Assembly: GCF_000186865.1 (NCBI RefSeq)
Contig: NW_008705591.1
Span: forward strand, 140,891 to 165,449
Direction: 5' to 3'
Origin: Aureococcus anophagefferens
Lineage: Eukaryota; Sar; Pelagophyceae; Pelagomonadales; Pelagomonadaceae
DNA length: 24,559 nucleotides
Below, in pieces: positions 1-9,813 of this stretch. Position numbers and translations under genes: made by a program. How positions within the stretch are numbered: position 1 is the first letter of the stretch; each line of letters starts with the position of its first letter. Below the pieces are notes generated by a model. That model saw only the letters and a program-made list of their open reading frames with translations. It was not told the DNA's origin and did not search any database.

Positions 1-1199
1 CGCTTAGCCATCTCTTCGATTTGAAGGGGGCTAGCCTGCCACCCCTGGTCCTTACCGAGCCACTGCCGCATGGCCATCTCGAGCACTACGCCTCCCTGCG
101 TTCTTTCGAAGAAAGGAGGTGCGTGGGTCACAAGTAGTTGAACGATCGTGGCTGCTTCTTGCTTCTGTGTTTTAGTGAACTGTGCGTAGGGGCAGCGAGC
201 AAGGATGGACCCCTGACGTTTGAGCTTTTCTACGATGCTTTTGTACTTGCGAGTCAAAGTTATGAGGAGCGCATTAAATGTGAGCCTCACAAGGTCCGCA
301 TCTCTCCGCTTAGCGCGATCTCGTATGAGGATGTCATTCTTGTCGTCCCCCCTGAAGAGCCAATTCTTCCAGACCGAGAACAGAGCCCGCCGCAGGAGGC
401 ACGTCGTCGGGTCCAGCATCCTGCTAAACTGTTTGCCCATCTTCTTCTTGAACGCATCGACCGTCCTATCCTCGGCATCTCCGCCCATCATTATCTCCTT
501 GGCATTGTGCAGCTGGTGATTGACATGGGCGTGCTTTTCAAACCACGTTGGGCGCTCGAAAAGTGCTTCGGACGTATCAAGGTAATTAGTAAAATGGGCC
601 TCACGCGCTATCCAATTGTGGCCACGCTCCATATTTAAATCGTTCACGTAGATCGAAGCGAGGAGCTCGCGACGGAGAACAGCGAACACGGGCCCAAAGC
701 GCGCAAATAACATGCTGAGCTTCTCGAACACGGTAAGGACGAGCACTGTCCTTTGCTTGTTGGGGATTGGAGCCCTCGAAAGATTATCCCGCTCGAATTG
801 CTCACGAATCATTCGTTCTGCCCAGATGGCGATGCTCTGCCACCTGTTATTCTCGTCCTCATATGAGGTCGTCCAGTCATTCAAGATCCGGTGCGTCTTC
901 GCGTCGATGACATCCACGATGGATCCTACCATTATGTTACTCGAGCTCTGCGACAACAACGTGGGTCTATCAAGCCTGCGACCGGACTTTTTATCGTACA
1001 ATCCGCTACGGTGCTTTCGCCAAGCATTCGCACTCTCACTGTTTTTTTGCAGGGGAAGCAGATCTCGCGGTAAGCGCCGCCTACCCCGCAACCGTGGCTG
1101 ATACAGGACGAATGATACGCAATTCGGACGCACCCCCTTGGCCGCTGCCCACGCCGCAAACCGTCCATAACTTTCCCGTATGTAACTGCCTATGCACTG
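1..1199 (-). CDS. Long helical protein, 3' part, runs off the left edge (possible axonemal/TSNAXIP1-like protein)
   Basis: The minus strand stays open for 399 codons, from an in-frame TGA at 1200-1202 to the window edge. The residues look strongly coding: charged, Trp/Arg-rich and predicted almost wholly helical, with no low-complexity runs. No in-frame ATG occurs before 932 (ATG at 932-930, A at -3 and G at +4). Either translation starts there or the first part comes from an upstream exon; the stretch from about 1040 to 932 still looks coding. Around 760-640, the segment TVFEKLSMLFARFGPVFAVL followed by RRELLASIY resembles the N-terminal domain of translin-associated factor X-interacting protein 1. 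Around 400-230, RRALFSVWKNWL and TFNALLITLTRKYKS recall alpha-helical Sfi1-like or axonemal repeats. Both resemblances are by eye and weak. The gene diverges from the plus-strand gene starting at 1691. Being coding is secure; the function is not. Confidence 0.72.
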
Positions 1200-1690
1200 T
1201 CAAGTTACCCCGTTGGCATCAACGCTGACAACCCGACAACCAACGAAGTAGCTTTAAGCAAAAAGTAGCTTAGATGTCAAGTAAGATACATACATGTAAG
1301 TTGAGTGGCATAAAATAAGTTGAGGTATAGCATTAGCCACGTCGTCTAGTGCATATAAGTAGCTCGGACGTACCCCGTATGTTATCTCGGATTCCGAGAG
1401 TACTGACGGACGTAACTTTTTATTTCTGAGGTGTCTGACGGCGGCGCGCGGCGCCCACTGAGCTTCCCCTCTCACCCACTGTGCTTATCCTGCTACTACG
1501 GATTGTACCTTAACGTCAAGTTGATGTACGGGACTTAGATTCTTTTCAGTCGAGGCCGTTTCGCGGTAACCTAAACGTTTTTTAATGACGCGTCATTTGC
1601 GAATCGAAAAGGCTACCGTTCAGCTACCATTCATAGTGGGAGATACAGCTGTACGAAATGTGATTTCCTCGTCGATGCTTGCTCGTAGAG
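1200..1690. other. Divergent intergenic region, probable bidirectional promoter
   Basis: About 490 bases separate the 5' sides of the minus-strand helical-protein gene and the plus-strand RPxSAP-protein gene. It is richer in A/T than the flanking exons and has no coding-like frame on either strand. I saw no convincing TATA box or RFX X-box. A 5' exon of the minus-strand gene could lie here. Confidence 0.4.
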
Positions 1691-3797
1691 ATGGTCCAAC
1701 CCGGTTCGAAGCGGCATTTTCATACAATTTCACAGCGACGCGCTCGGCTCTACAATGTGTCTACAAATGACCCTATGTTACTCAGACCCCGACCCGGACT
1801 AGAAAGAAGCGCGACCAAACCAATCGCATACTCCAAGAACAATGTGGAGGCGGAGACAGTGCAGCGCCCGCGCACAGATTTGTTCTCGATGGAGAGGTGG
1901 TACGCGGGTTGCGCAAAAATCCCGCCGGGTTCTTTTACAGCTGCATGCGAACGGTATGGAGGCGAGGGTGCGGCGGCCGTGGCGCTGCGAACTACGGACG
2001 TGGGGGCACGGACTGCTGGATTCGACGTCGGGTCTTACACGGATCTTGTGGACGAATGGACGCCATCGATGCATGCGAAGCCGACGGAGTATACTGCAGG
2101 TCCTTCGACGCCATATACGCTGCGAAGCTGGCCGGTAGTAACTCGCTACCCTGCCGGATGTGCGTGCATCCTCGGCGTCTGTTACCGACCCGCGCTCTTT
2201 TTGCGACGAGAGCCATCGAATATCCCGGGATTCGCATTGTAGGCAGGGCGAAACGTGCGACTCGGAATGGTATAGGAGCGAGACCACAGTTGCGCAAGAT
2301 AATGCGCGGCGGGCTGCAGCTGCGGCTCTGCGCGCGTCAACTCGACCATCGAGCGCACCGACAGGGTGGCGGGCGTTAGCAGCGCGGTCGAGAGCCCTGC
2401 GTGGTGGCCGAGACGTCGACCCACGAGCGCGGGAGCATCATCGGCGGCTGGTCTGCCGTAACGCCTCGCTTCGGGTAATGCCTGCGCGGGGGCCGCGACC
2501 TACGCTTGAGTCTCGCGCGTCGTTGTCGCATCGCTTGTGCGCGGACTCAAGTTTGAAAAAAGCCATGGCTTCGCTGCTCGTGCGGCCGCAATCGGCGCCG
2601 GTGCTCCGGGCGCGCGCGCAGCGTGTGTATCGCGGTGGGTTGCAAAAGTGCACATATAGCGGGCCCACGGTCGTGCTCCAACGCCGTGAGACGCAAGAGG
2701 AGGTCGTCCAACGCATGCACCTCGAGCGTGCACGTCAGAATGACCGTCACCACCGCATGCGGTGGTCGCTACTCCGCGCGTTCTTCAAGGCGTGCGAATC
2801 CCACTTCATGCCCAAGCTTACCAAGCGCCTCGTGCCCCTCGGTTACTCCCGCATCAAGGAGGAAGAGACGAGGAACGCGACGACCGCGCCGCTCATGGAT
2901 GAGATCAGCGAGCTATTCCTCTTGGACGTCGTTGACCGCAGGCTCCTCAAAGCGGTAGGGTACAACAAGGGAAGGACGCGGCGGGCCATCTCCACGGTTC
3001 GCGCGACGATCCGCGTTGGCAATCTGGACTTGACGCACGCAGACGTTCGACGGGGCCGACCCCATCTTGCGACTGGTGCGCCGCTCCGGCTTGCGCCACC
3101 ATGCGCGCCACATGTGATCAAGCGGGACAAATTTATGCTCGTCATCCAGAGACGCGGTCTGAATTTTCCGGCAAGTATGGCAACCCAGTTCTGGGACATG
3201 ATGGCGCGGGGCGACACCCTAGATTTCACGCGGCTGCTCTGCTCGCTACGGCTCCTCGTCAATACAAATCCCAACCCGCGCGCGGTTGGGTCTGGCGCCG
3301 GCCGTGCCGCTGAGTCCATTGAGACCAAGCTTGACGGCCTTTTCGAAATTTACGAGAGGCACTGCGGCAAGATAGATAAGCTCGAGCAGGTCTTCACTAT
3401 CGCCGCCAAGTCGTGGGAAGAGCGCAAGGCTATCCACGACCTTCTCGAAAAGCGCTTTTTCCCTGCGCTAACCGACATCATGCACGAGCGCGACAAGTTC
3501 TCCGGGCAGCTCCTTACACACGACCTGCTCCCGAGCCTCACCCTCACCCAGGAGGTGTTCAACGAGGGACTCCGACGCTGCCCGGATCTTGTCAATGAGT
3601 TCACAGCCCAACTCACTCACCCAGCTATACAAGAAAATCGAATCAAGCGGGTCGAGGGCGTGACCCTGAAAACGAAACATGCTGAGACGCTGTGCGATGA
3701 CGACCTAATCATTGACGCATCAGGAGTCGTGCGACCGAAGGGGGCCTGCCGGAACTCCCTCATCAACTGGTCGAACAAAAAGGCCGCGCCATTATAG
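1691..3797 (+). CDS. RPxSAP-motif protein with degenerate EF-hand-like helices, two exons (possible ciliary protein)
   Basis: Model: exons 1691-2134 and 2211-3797, giving 676 aa. The ATG at 1691 is the first in the exon-1 frame. Exon 1 (148 codons) and exon 2 (529 codons) are both open and join in phase 0 across a 76-nt GT-AG intron with a pyrimidine-rich 3' end. The motifs RPSSAP (residues 193-198) and RPQSAP (273-278) are short motifs often seen in microtubule-associated axonemal proteins. From about residue 470 there are three helix-loop-helix segments that look like eroded EF hands: FWDMMARGDTLDFTRLLCSL (474-493), LFEIYERHCGKIDKLEQVF (524-542) and one at about 596-621. They lack full calcium-coordinating loops. 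The N-terminal half is basic and Arg/Ala-rich. I do not recognise a named orthologue; the ciliary role is an inference. A start at ATG 2565 (context GCCATGG) would remove both RPxSAP motifs and is less likely. Confidence 0.68.
2135..2210 (+). other. Predicted GT-AG intron, 76 nt
   Basis: The donor reads GTAGTAAC directly after the codons for Trp-Pro. The acceptor follows the tract CTCTTTTTGCGACGAG. It joins two open frames in phase 0 and removes the in-frame stop at 2139-2141 of the downstream frame. Its length fits the other introns here (79, 83 and 99 nt). The neighbouring AG at 2211-2212 is the main alternative acceptor. Confidence 0.6.
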
Positions 3798-4311
3798 CCC
3801 GACACGCAGGCCCAGACCAGGCCGAAGAGTAGCCGCCGCCGCGAGTGCCCTACAGGTACACGCGAACATATAAATTAGCGACCAATATCCTACTAGTAAC
3901 GGAGGTTACCTCCGCTCTTTTGGAGTGCGGCCTGTGGACGATTTTGTCTAGGTGGGGTCGCAGCTAGAGCATGATCTATCGTACGTAGCCTCTTCTTCTG
4001 AAGGAGCATTATCCTTCTCTTGGACAGCCAGGGCAAAATCATCAAACGCGGAGGCCGCCTTACAGGAAAGCGCGGGCAGCGACTCCACGGAGATGATTGC
4101 GCTAGGGCAACCATACCCTAGAGAGAGATACCGCGAGTTCACTATCGCAACTGGCTTCTTGGGACTGGCTAAGAGCTCGAGTGCTCTTTGAGCCGTCACC
4201 AGCGACAGCGCCATCCTGTATCCCAGCAGCCACCCGCTGGCGTTGCGTGATCACGATCGCAAGTGCGACTCGCGGGCTGTGGCCATGCCATAGCTTCATG
4301 GTTGACTCCTT
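3798..4311. other. Intergenic region between convergent gene 3' ends
   Basis: This region holds the 3' ends of the plus-strand RPxSAP gene and the minus-strand transporter gene. A minus-strand frame at 3948-4214 has a plausible-looking acidic end, but it has no link to the transporter reading frame and no recognisable domain. I call no gene here. Confidence 0.4.
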
Positions 4312-6217
4312 TCAAGTTGCCGGCCTCGAGGATCTCCGATGTCCACCGCCGGCACCCTCCGCGCATTCGCCGTCGGACACTCGGTTGATGCAAGCGTCGA
4401 CGTGATCTGCTGAGCTAGTATCAGATTGGCCGAGGAGGGGGGCATCAAGCCCTAGGTTAGCACCGTCCAGTGTTGTGTTGATGAGCTCAATGTGCCTCGG
4501 TAATTTACAGCGCGCGATGGCAAAAAAGAGGACGGAGAATCCAATGAACAAGGCGCAACTCAACGTGATAGCTCGAAGGGCTGGCCGTTGATGGTCTGCA
4601 CATTTGTCACCGAGGTGGCCAGCACCGTCAGGTGTACATGCGGGCGCGAGCGCGTCCTTTAGTGCACCGATAGCAATCGGCATTGGTACATCGCCGAAAG
4701 CATGCATGACAAGGACAGAGACGCTCTGGGCAAAGGCTCGGTGACACCTACGAAGGAAAAAATAAAATTCTTACAAGAAAACACGGTTTCGTAAATAGAG
4801 CGACCTCGCCAAATAGGCACTATGTGGCACCTAGGCACTGACTCAAAGACAGCCACGTTCATGGCCGCCGTGGCTGCAAAAAGGGGTAGCGTACCCATTC
4901 CCATATATACCAAAAATACCACCGCCCTCCGTGCGTACGCCGCGTTTGCGATGACGATTGCTCCAAACGAGCAGAGTGCAAGAGAGAGATCCAAAGCACG
5001 AGTGAGGCGTCGAGTGTTTGCATCGCCCGTGGAGCGCGACACTGCTGACACGTCATGCTGCACCCACGCGTCGAGGAGCACACCGCCCACCGGGGTCCCC
5101 ACGATTCCAGAGAACGCAAGAGTCCCTGAGAACGCAAGCGATGCGGCCGTCGTGTCATCCCACAGGCCAAGGCCTACCGCTATGGCCGGCCCAAAGGTAG
5201 AGAATCCGATGACTGCACCACTGTAACCTATAAACCCGGAGCAACCCCATCTCACAATATTAGAAAGAACATGAATCAGAAAGGGGCTGATCGACGCTGG
5301 GCGCGCCTGCGTAGCCAAAGCAGATCCACACGAAAGTAGGCATGGTGGCGCAGATTCGGAACTCCTCGAGGAGTGTGGGCGGTAGGGACGATGATGTTGA
5401 TGTCACTTCGACGACAAGCGCCTCATCAGGGGCAACGATGCTCAAGGACGTGGACCGTTCCCCCGATTCGATCCGTGGCACCGCGCCGCCCACTGCGTCC
5501 ATGGTCTCGTCTTGCTCGCAGCCTGGCTCCGCCTTGGCGACCACGCGGCTACCGTCATCGGCTGAGAGGAGGAAGCAGGCCGCAAGAGGCACCATGGCCA
5601 GCGCCTCGATGTAAAATGCGACGCTCCAGTTCCATCTGGAAGCGATGAACGCACCATAGCCATAGCCCAGCGCCGTGCCCGTCGGAATCGCCGCATAGAA
5701 TACACCGAGCCAAAGGCCCATCGCCGTCCCCCCGGCGTCCTGGATGAATGGCCCACCAACCGTGACAAAGCCCGCCTCGCCAACGCCACTCAGCATGCGC
5801 GCCAGGAGCAGCAATGAGTAGCTCTGCGTGCTTCGTGCGAGCCCTGCCACGACAGCCGCAAAGATCCAGACGATGAGTCCACGACCGCACATTCCAAACG
5901 GCGACCGGGTGTGGATCAGGTGCCCGACACCCAAGCACGTCAGCGAGAACCCAACGATGAATGCCGACTGCAACGCGCCGAATGCTGCTGATGCACCACC
6001 CTTGCCCCCGAGCCTGCAGCGGTCGATAATACCAGTTTCAACTCAATTTTTACTTAAATGTGGACGCTGCCTCTAGCTCCCGAGACTTGGCCACGAAGTC
6101 CGTGAACTCCCCGTTGGCCCCAGGAATGATGCCTCTGTCGAGATAATTGATGAGATTTGTTACAATCAAAAGAACCATGATCGCTTTCTCATTGATTTCG
6201 ATCGCGCGAACCCCCAT
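4312..6217 (-). CDS. Spinster-like MFS transporter (sphingolipid/lysolipid transporter family), four exons
   Basis: Model on the minus strand: exons 6217-6054, 6013-5307, 5227-4831 and 4747-4312. They total 1704 nt, exactly 567 codons plus stop, with every junction in phase. Spinsters are 12-helix major facilitator proteins that export sphingosine-1-phosphate or lysophospholipids, often from late endosomes or lysosomes. Seen: TM1 ending in NYLDRG (24-29); a QSAFIVGF helix; RMLSGVGEAGF; FIQDAGGTAMGLWLGVFYA then PTGTALGYGYG; FYIEALAM; FGYAGYSGAVIGFSTFGP (helix 7); and HAFGDVPMPIAIGALKD (438-454). These follow plant/algal spinster homologues column by column. The last helix is about 479-502. The cytosolic tail carries DAPLL (524-528), a DxxLL-type sorting signal. 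The ATG at 6217 is preceded by an in-frame stop at 6254-6256. The exact substrate cannot be told. Confidence 0.88.
4748..4830 (-). other. GT-AG intron 3 of the transporter gene, 83 nt
   Basis: On the minus strand CCTAG is followed by the donor GTGCCACATAG. The acceptor is TTTTCCTTCGTAG, after a long T-rich tract. Splicing completes an Arg codon (AG|G) and joins SVPRCH to RAFAQSVSVLVMHAFGD, the expected spinster order. Confidence 0.8.
5228..5306 (-). other. GC-AG intron 2 of the transporter gene, 79 nt
   Basis: The exon ends TACGCAG, the intron starts GCGCGCCC and ends GGGTTTATAG, and the next exon starts GTTACAGT. Joining restores helix 7 as FGYAGYSGAVIGFSTFGP with no gap against spinster proteins. 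Unspliced, the upstream frame meets a TAA inside the intron. A GT donor at 5270 with the same acceptor would also keep frame, but it would insert 12 residues into the membrane helix. Confidence 0.7.
6014..6053 (-). other. GT-AG intron 1 of the transporter gene, only 40 nt
   Basis: The exon ends ACATTTAA, the intron starts GTAAAAATTGAG and ends CGACCGCTGCAG, and the next exon starts GCTCGGGG. The split codon AA|G gives Lys. Without removal, TAA stops the frame immediately. The joined protein links the TM1 exon to the TM2 exon with spacing normal for the family. Confidence 0.72.
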
Positions 6218-7388
6218 GACTGCAGCACGGCCCGTTTCTCTCGGCGCCGCACGCTAGGCATTCCCAGCCGGGCTCAAGTCTTGCGCATGGGGGGGTTTGC
6301 TCCGGCGACGGCGTCCGATGGCCGACGCGTCGGACGCCCGAACCTGCCGTTTTTTGCTAGCGCCCAGGGACGCCCGGTGGCTATACGTGAAAAAAAACAA
6401 GCGCTCGGATTGGGACGAATGGCTAGCCGTTTCGCTGGCTTGAGTACCAAACACGTACGCGCGGGCCGGGAACGGAGACCTCTGAGCCCAAGCTTCCGAC
6501 GCACGGCAGCCCGCTCTGGTGGTCGGAGTGGCCTTCCATGACCCCTAGGCGTAAGCCTGACCGTCGGTGCCCCCATTGGAAGTGGTTCTGGCGTCGACTG
6601 TGGCGGGATTTCCGCCTTCAATATCTACCTTTAGCTTAGTTTGAAGCTGGCATTGCAGTGCATGTATCCGCCCTATTTATCTCATTATATCTTTACCCTA
6701 CAGATACGCGTCGCCGTATCTTTTCTCTCTTTCTTATCTCACATCTAGCGAGAGCTGCCTTGGTGTTATCCAGGCTGATCGCCTGCGCTAGTGCCCCTAT
6801 ACCGATCGGGGAGATCAGAGGTAATATCTACTTAGTTCTATAGTTGAAGGGCCTTACAATCCTTTGACACGACCAAATTCCACCGCGCGGGCCTCGTCTC
6901 CGCGGGGCTGCCGCGGCGTACAAGTCCGTGCCAGCGAAGCGCGTCACAGTCGATGGCGTTGGATACGCCCCTTGGTTTTGGGCGCGACGTGGGTGTGACG
7001 GCTGGGGTAGGCCATTTACGTCGGGTAAGATGTACCACCCCGCTCCGCACGCAGGGGTGCCGCCGACGCCACTGGCGGTGCAACCCCCCCCCTCTTGCGC
7101 CCCGGTGATGGTTGCGTGAGCGCCGGTTTTGGGAGGGCTTATATAGGGCTTTCGCTGGCCATGGTGTACCGCCACTGCGCAGCCCCGATAGTTCACCCTC
7201 GGACAGTAGGGCAGCCCCACTAGGCTGCTTTCCTGTCCCGGAGTTTACTATCTCGCGAACACCGCCACGGTGACCCAGAAAGGTGGCTCAGGCTGCCGGT
7301 GCGGTACTCTGGAGATGGCGCTGCACTGTGCAAAAGCCAGATTCCGATGAAATACATTCTCTGGGAGGGGCCACCCTTCGTTTCGTTG
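6218..7388. other. Intergenic region, 1.2 kb, with a TATA-like site and a repeat-like segment
   Basis: This lies between the transporter start and the glycosyltransferase stop, both minus strand, so it should hold the transporter promoter and the upstream gene's 3' UTR. No frame looks protein-coding. A TATA-like TTATATAGG lies at 7139-7147, inside a segment (about 7119-7190) that is related to 9716-9785. The stretch 6660-6760 is pyrimidine-rich on the plus strand. A run of nine C lies at 7084-7092. Confidence 0.4.
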
Positions 7389-8483
7389 TCATAGGTGGCC
7401 CATAGTCTGCTGCACGCAGAGAGCCCTGGCTTCGAGGGACCCGCCTTTGCATTTCACGATGAAGCTTTGCTTCAAGACACCAGGTCTCAACAACAGTGGC
7501 CTGGAGGTGATCGGAGGATCAAGCGAATTGAGATCCACGGTAACTTGGTACCTTAGTTTGGTATCTGGCAGGTCTCCTCTTGGACAGGCAGCCTTGTCAA
7601 ACCAATCGGCGTGATGCTGATAGAGGCATCTTGTTGTACACTCATCTTCAGAGGCGTCGCATTCGCACTCTGATTGCATGAGAAAGGATTTTGGCATGGA
7701 CGCAAAGGCGAGCTTCATATGTACAAAGGCCTGGAGCCACCCCTGATTGGTCACATCTCCCAAGAGAAACACTGAAGTGTCGAGGCCCTGGAGGTTCACA
7801 TCGCAGCTGCTGTTGACAAACGTGACTTCGCGCTGCTGGTGTGCATGCTCTTGAAACCAGACAGCTTCTATGTCTTCAGACAGGAATCGATCAAGCTTGA
7901 TGCCTCTTCCAACGATAGTTGCATCTGCATCGATCCACGCCATGTAGTCACATGTATTGTGCTGAAGTGCGTGCCAGATCGTGCAATATTTCAGCCCTAT
8001 GCTCTCCTCAACAGCAACCAACTCAGTTCTCAGCTCCGGGCAGTATTTATATTGCAAGCTCTCTCGATCCTCAGCTTCAAGCGTCAACAAATCATAACCG
8101 TGCTGGTTTGCATAGTCTTGCTTAGAAGGAAGAGTCAGCGCGGCAATGCTTCGGCTTTCTCCGACTGCTGCGTGACCCACACATAGACGGCGTTTATATG
8201 CTTGCCGCGTCTCAGCCGCCTGCTGCGCTTCCAACAGATTATTAGCCCCGCGTGAGGTCGGACTAGAAGCCCCCCCATTTGATATCGAGTCTTTCCGGGG
8301 CTGCCGAGTGACTGCGTTTAGAACCAGGACTGCGATGCCTGATGCACTCGTCGCCGCTAGAAGAGTCAGAAACATCACGTGATCGCGTGTCACGCGCGCT
8401 CTGGCATAAGAAGCTAAAAGACGAGTCTCCTCCGATGGGACCTCTTCATGACTTGCCACTATGAAGGTCCGGTGGGACTCCAT
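7389..8483 (-). CDS. Type II membrane glycosyltransferase, GT34-like
   Basis: This is a 364-aa, single-exon protein. The start chosen is the ATG at 8483 (context GCGATGG). The frame stays open to a GTG at 8528 but has no earlier ATG. A short cytosolic tail is followed by one membrane segment at about 35-57 (MFLTLLAATSASGIAVLVLN), then a lumenal stem and a catalytic domain, the layout of Golgi transferases. SKQDYANQHGYDLL (120-133), YMAWIDADATI (180-190) with the DxD metal/nucleotide-sugar motif at 185-187, and GLDTSVFLLGD (233-243) match the order of conserved blocks in GT34 (galactosyl/mannosyl/xylosyl transferases of the GMA12/MNN10 group). Cys-rich segments around 271-300 suggest disulfides in the lumen. 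Donor sugar and acceptor cannot be inferred. Family confidence is good; the exact activity is unknown. Confidence 0.8.
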   Translation of the reverse strand: MESHRTFIVASHEEVPSEETRLLASYARARVTRDHVMFLTLLAATSASGIAVLVLNAVTRQPRKDSISNGGASSPTSRGANNLLEAQQAAETRQAYKRRLCVGHAAVGESRSIAALTLPSKQDYANQHGYDLLTLEAEDRESLQYKYCPELRTELVAVEESIGLKYCTIWHALQHNTCDYMAWIDADATIVGRGIKLDRFLSEDIEAVWFQEHAHQQREVTFVNSSCDVNLQGLDTSVFLLGDVTNQGWLQAFVHMKLAFASMPKSFLMQSECECDASEDECTTRCLYQHHADWFDKAACPRGDLPDTKLRYQVTVDLNSLDPPITSRPLLLRPGVLKQSFIVKCKGGSLEARALCVQQTMGHL

Positions 8484-8543
8484 CGCAATGAACGAATTCT
8501 GACACGTCACTTTCTTTCCTGCGTCCACTTGTGGCTCCCCAGG

Positions 8544-8562
8544 ATATTATTATTATTATTAT
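8544..8562. repeat. ATT trinucleotide microsatellite
   Basis: A short (ATT)n run lies about 60 bases upstream of the glycosyltransferase start codon, where a promoter or 5' UTR is expected. Confidence 0.85.
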
Positions 8563-9178
8563 GGGGTGCTTTAACGGTCGGCGCACGCGGACCAGGTCGG
8601 AGATCGTGAAGATCACGCAGTCGAGAGCCGTGGTGTTCAGGTAACTGGAGCAGCTCGCCCGAGAGCGGAACCAGTTGAGGTCAGCCCCTCACAACGGGCT
8701 GGGCAGTGGGGAGGTCACGATAGCATAGCACTGGCCGACCCCGTGACGAAACGGGTCGGACTCCGACCTGCGAAAGGACGCAGGGCAGGACGACGGAGGA
8801 ACATGAAGAGCGGAGCCGAGTATCGACACACCCGGCCGGCGACGGACAGAGGCTGAATGACCGCCGTGACCCTGCCGCGGCGAGATCGGCTGAAGCGGCG
8901 GGCCCCACACGAGCGGCCGCCGGCCGTTCGGTACGAACCCAGCAGCGAGACGTAGAAGCCGGGCTGCTCCGTTTCAGTGGTCTTCGCCGCGCGCTTGTAC
9001 GAGCCTGAGGCGCCCGACCATCCGCCAGCCTAAACTTGTTAAGGTAGGGGGCGACACTGAAAACCCGGGATTTTGCCGTCGTCGAGCCGAGCTCCGAGGC
9101 TGCGCCCATCCCGAGGAGCCCGCGTAGGAACTCGAAAACGACTTTCGGTTCGTCCTGATCCGTCCGGATTGAGCGAAG

Positions 9179-9540
9179 TTATGGTACTAAAAGAGCTCGT
9201 TTTTTTCCGCGGAACGCGCGTTGGGGATGCGCGGACGTTTCGAGGATGGTCCTGTGCTGCGGGTCCGGGAGGATGGCATCCAGGAACTTGGCGTAGTGGG
9301 GGCGGTTCACGTAGACGGCGACCGACGCCTCGAACTCGAGGTCCTGGCGCCCGGGCGCGGGACGGAGTACTTCGCCTCGAGCCACGTGTAGTAGTCCTTG
9401 GCGCCCTTGCCCTTCCTCCGTGGACCTTCTGAGACCGCGCGAAGCTGTCGAGACGTCGACGCGGCGAATAGCAGCACGCTGGTGACCTGGTTTGGATCAG
9501 GACCCAGCAAAGTCTCTCTCTTGCAGAGCGAGCTTTAGGC
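9179..9540 (-). pseudogene. Frame-disrupted coding relic, unidentified
   Basis: On the minus strand three consecutive pieces look protein-like but lie in different frames: LKLALQERDFAGS ending at about 9497, then QVTSVLLFAASTSRQL and AKDYYTWLEAKYSVPRPG (9307-9510), then DLEFEASVAVYVNRPHYAKF and LDAILPDPQHRTILETS (9179-9385). Shifts near 9500 and 9350 would be needed to read them as one chain. Introns are possible, but no good splice sites were seen. I do not recognise the family; a decayed transposon gene or a pseudogene fits best. Confidence 0.3.
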
Positions 9541-9718
9541 GCCGACGAGCAGCGCTGCGGTTGCTGCGGCCACTCGGGCCGGCGCAAGGCGCGGGGAACC
9601 GAATCCAAACGCCCGCAGGCGCACAGCCGGGCCGACGGGCGGCGACACGGGGCAGCCCAGCTCTCACAAAACGCTCTCCCTGGTCCGTCAAGTGCAGGGC
9701 ACTGTGACCCATTCTGGC

Positions 9719-9813
9719 CGGGGCGAGTTTTGGGGGAGCCATAAATCGGCGCATTCGCCATGGTGCGCCGCACCACGCAGTTCCCCTAATTTTCGCGTCC
9801 CCCAAAACCCCGG
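9719..9813. repeat. Imperfect inverted repeat
   Basis: GTTTTGGGGG at 9727-9736 is the exact reverse complement of CCCCCAAAAC at 9799-9808. The arms extend outward as CCGGGG (9719-9724) and CCCCGG (9808-9813), with a 2-nt offset. The arms enclose about 60 bases, so a hairpin or the ends of a tiny non-autonomous element are possible. Confidence 0.55.

Noticed and set aside
1200..1690. RFX X-box-like words in the divergent promoter
   Set aside because: Half-sites GTTACC and GTAACC occur, but no second half with correct spacing.
3948..4214. Possible extra C-terminal exon for the transporter
   Set aside because: The transporter already ends with a full set of helices and a stop at 4312; no splice pair linking the two was evident.
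5228..5270. 43-nt GT-AG alternative to the GC-AG intron
   Set aside because: It keeps frame but would insert 12 polar residues into a membrane helix that is otherwise gap-free against the family.
9039..9776. Minus-strand open frame of 245 codons
   Set aside because: The translation is Arg/Pro/Ser-rich with no domain and the frame is open through GC bias; a neighbouring frame reads more protein-like over part of it.
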